Part shown: piece after piece, positions 14,621-15,985 of the stretch
How positions within the stretch are numbered: position 1 is the stretch's first letter
How the letters are laid out: each line of letters starts with the position of its first letter
Assembly: GCA_050014415.1 (NCBI GenBank)
Contig: JBEKDJ010000091.1
Coordinates: forward strand, 1-15,985
Reading direction: 5' to 3'
Origin: JBEKDJ01 sp050014415
Lineage (GTDB): Bacteria > Desulfobacterota > BSN033 > UBA1163
DNA: 15,985 nt
Program-made: the position numbers and the translations under genes
Notes under the pieces: generated by a model
Databases searched by the model: none
Seen by the model: the letters and a program-made list of their open reading frames with translations, nothing else
Told to the model about the DNA's origin: nothing

Positions 14621-14669
14621 AAATCCCCCTCAATCCCCCTTTGACAAAGGGAAGTTGGGAGGGATATTT
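14621..14669. repeat. Imperfect long palindrome between acpS and pta
   Basis: AAATCCCCCTCAATCCCCC-TTTG around 14621-14643 pairs with CAAAGGGAAGTTGGGAGGGATATTT at 14645-14669, an almost complete inverted repeat of about 49 bases with a one-base centre and several mismatches. It resembles the AATCCCCC/GGGGGATT palindromes that are scattered through many bacterial genomes. No T-run follows on the minus strand, so it is not a classical terminator, although RNA from it would fold strongly. Confidence 0.65.
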
Positions 14670-14725
14670 TATAAAGATGTTTTCAAACCACTTAATTGTT
14701 ACAAGCTATCCATATTTAAGCATGC

Positions 14726-15103
14726 TCATTTTGATAGGGTTGCTATCGCTACAGCATAGTCGCCGTCATATGAGAGACTCAAAAGCACACGGGATGCATC
14801 ACGTTCGGATGCAAGCTCAGCAAATCTACCCATGAGAACAGGGATCGGTTCTCCATGCTCCCCGTCCCGGACCTCTATTTCCTTGAACTGGACACCCGTC
14901 TCCCAGCCTATTCCAAATGTCTTAAAGATGGCTTCTTTGGCCGCAAAGGTCATTGCCAGATAGGCCACGCGGTCAGGGTGGGTTTCAGCTCGCTCCTGCT
15001 CCCACGGCGTGAATACCTTATCCATAAACACCTTGCCGCCCGTTTCCAGTACATCTCTCATCCTGCTGATGGTGATAATATCTACGCCCAGGCCTATTGC
15101 CAA
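14726..15103 (-). CDS. acpS: Holo-[acyl-carrier-protein] synthase (AcpS-type phosphopantetheinyl transferase)
   Basis: A 125-residue protein of usual AcpS length. D8 in G-L-G-V-D-I and E57 in F-A-A-K-E-A are the magnesium-binding pair; K-T-F-G-I-G at 61-66 and L-S-L-S-Y-D-G-D-Y-A at 108-117 match the later family motifs. It transfers 4'-phosphopantetheine from CoA to the Ser of ACP in the cytosol, here presumably to S40 of the ACP at 11563-11811. The start is TTG 15103, preceded by GGGGAGAGGAGG (15119-15108). It begins 41 bases after the broken FMN reductase, so the two probably shared a transcript. Confidence 0.93.
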   Translation of the reverse strand: MAIGLGVDIITISRMRDVLETGGKVFMDKVFTPWEQERAETHPDRVAYLAMTFAAKEAIFKTFGIGWETGVQFKEIEVRDGEHGEPIPVLMGRFAELASERDASRVLLSLSYDGDYAVAIATLSK

Positions 15104-15107
15104 TTAA

Positions 15108-15119
15108 CCTCCTCTCCCC
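15108..15119 (-). promoter_or_regulatory. Strong ribosome binding site selecting the TTG start of acpS
   Basis: GGGGAGAGGAGG on the minus strand ends four bases before TTG 15103. The conserved AcpS N-terminus (A-I-G-L-G-V-D) starts directly after this codon and no ATG is available in the right place. Confidence 0.7.
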
Positions 15120-15144
15120 AATACTCCCTTTTCGCCATCGGGCA

Positions 15145-15985
15145 TCACGGTTTCACAATGTTGCCGTAAGCTGCATATTTTGGCATCAGCTCTTTGACTT
15201 TTTCCTGATCTTCTGTAAAAAATTTTTTCTGTAGGTTTTTGATCAACTCCAGGTGCGTGAAAACCCCCTTTTCGGAAAAACGGGGATGTTTTGCATCCTC
15301 TTCATTCCACTTCACCTTCATTTTGCCTCCCTTGGCAGATAGGACACCATGGACCCAGCATACCGGGCAGTAGACATCCGGCAATTTCTCAAAGACCTGC
15401 AGAATGTTGCAGTGGCAGACCGGACAGGCTACATCTTTGTCTTCACCCATATATTTCACTTCTTCAATCGGTACCATCATTGCTCTGGCCACTCTTCGGT
15501 CTCGCCAAAACGGCGCCCGGTCGCCCGACATAATTTACCTGTATTTGATCGACCAGCTTCCGGGTATGTTGAACAAAAATATTTGCGGAAGTAAGACCTA
15601 AGGGGGTCCATTCAGGCTCCCCGCCCCCCACGCAGATGATACCCCCCACTCTCGTCTTCTTCAGAATCTGCGGGTTCCTAAACATCGTCGGAAGCATTCT
15701 TTCATTGATGATTTCGAAGTAGGAGTTTGCTCTCAAATGGTAGAGCGGCGTACTGACGATCAACCCGCAATTTTCCACCAGGACTTTCTCCAGGATCCAT
15801 TCGACATCATCGTCTTTGATCGCACATCTTGATTCTTTTCCTCGGGCCATCGCCATGGAACAGGCTTCACAACCCGTGCATGGTTTTACCCTTAGCTCCA
15901 TGGCACGGATAATTTCTGATTCCACTCCAATCTCCTCCGCTCCCATCAGAGCTTCCTTTAAGAGAATCTCACTGTTGCCGTTTAC
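15145..15985 (-). pseudogene. FMN reductase with zinc ribbon, frameshifted (5' end outside window)
   Basis: Paralogue of the 323-residue protein at 6311-7282. The window edge enters it at V-N-G-N-S-E-I-L-L-K-E-A-L, the FMN-phosphate loop. P-C-T-G-C-E-A-C with a later Cys (x14) matches the N-terminal Cys cluster. The first frame runs to a stop at 15464; the second, open from 15531, carries R-R-V-A-R-A-M-M-V-P-I-E-E and the zinc ribbon C-P-V-C-x15-C-P-V-C, ending at 15145. The switch falls near 15490-15510. Compared with the intact paralogue about nine codons are also missing there, so this looks like a deletion of 26 or 28 bases rather than a one-base error. The halves could still be made as separate proteins; the second ATG (15531) lacks an evident ribosome site. 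Confidence 0.75.

Overview
All genes in this window lie on the minus strand, so transcription runs from high to low coordinates. The set is bacterial: a Gram-negative type amino-acid ABC uptake system with an exported binding protein, many oxygen-sensitive-looking flavoproteins (one with a four-Cys cluster, two flavodoxin-fold reductases with Cys clusters), a butyrate kinase and a phosphotransacylase. Together with scattered GTCATTCC...GGAATCCAG hairpin repeats, this fits an anaerobic, probably deltaproteobacterial (Desulfobacterota-like) organism. That taxonomic guess is inference only.

Reading in the direction of transcription. (1) 15985-15145: 3' part of a flavodoxin-fold FMN reductase with a C-terminal zinc ribbon, split by a frameshift with an apparent small deletion. 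(2) 15103-11563: an acyl-handling group of acpS, a phosphate acetyl/acyl transferase, butyrate kinase and a divergent acyl carrier protein. It is interrupted between the transferase and the kinase by a small GIY-YIG nuclease gene bracketed by inverted repeats. (3) 11490-4472: an intact CocE/NonD-type hydrolase, an Old-Yellow-Enzyme/2,4-dienoyl-CoA-reductase-like iron-sulfur flavoprotein, an intact FMN reductase of the type seen at the right edge, and an FAD-dependent fumarate-reductase-like flavoprotein. Between these genes lie two decayed pieces of further CocE/NonD hydrolase genes. (4) 4108-3287: a short-chain dehydrogenase. (5) 2808-1: livK, livH and the start of livM, behind their own likely promoter and an unusual leader.

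Taken together the genes could import a small organic molecule, hydrolyse an ester or amide in it, reduce or oxidise an acyl or enone skeleton with several flavoproteins and an SDR, and interconvert acyl-CoA, acyl phosphate and free acid through the transferase and kinase. The dedicated ACP and its phosphopantetheinyl transferase suggest that some intermediates may be carried on ACP. The substrate cannot be read from the sequence.

The strongest structural signal is repeated duplication and decay. There are three copies or part copies of the hydrolase and two of the FMN reductase, with a repeat sitting exactly at one breakpoint. By eye, the liv end is more AT-rich than the hydrolase-to-pta part, consistent with a mosaic origin.
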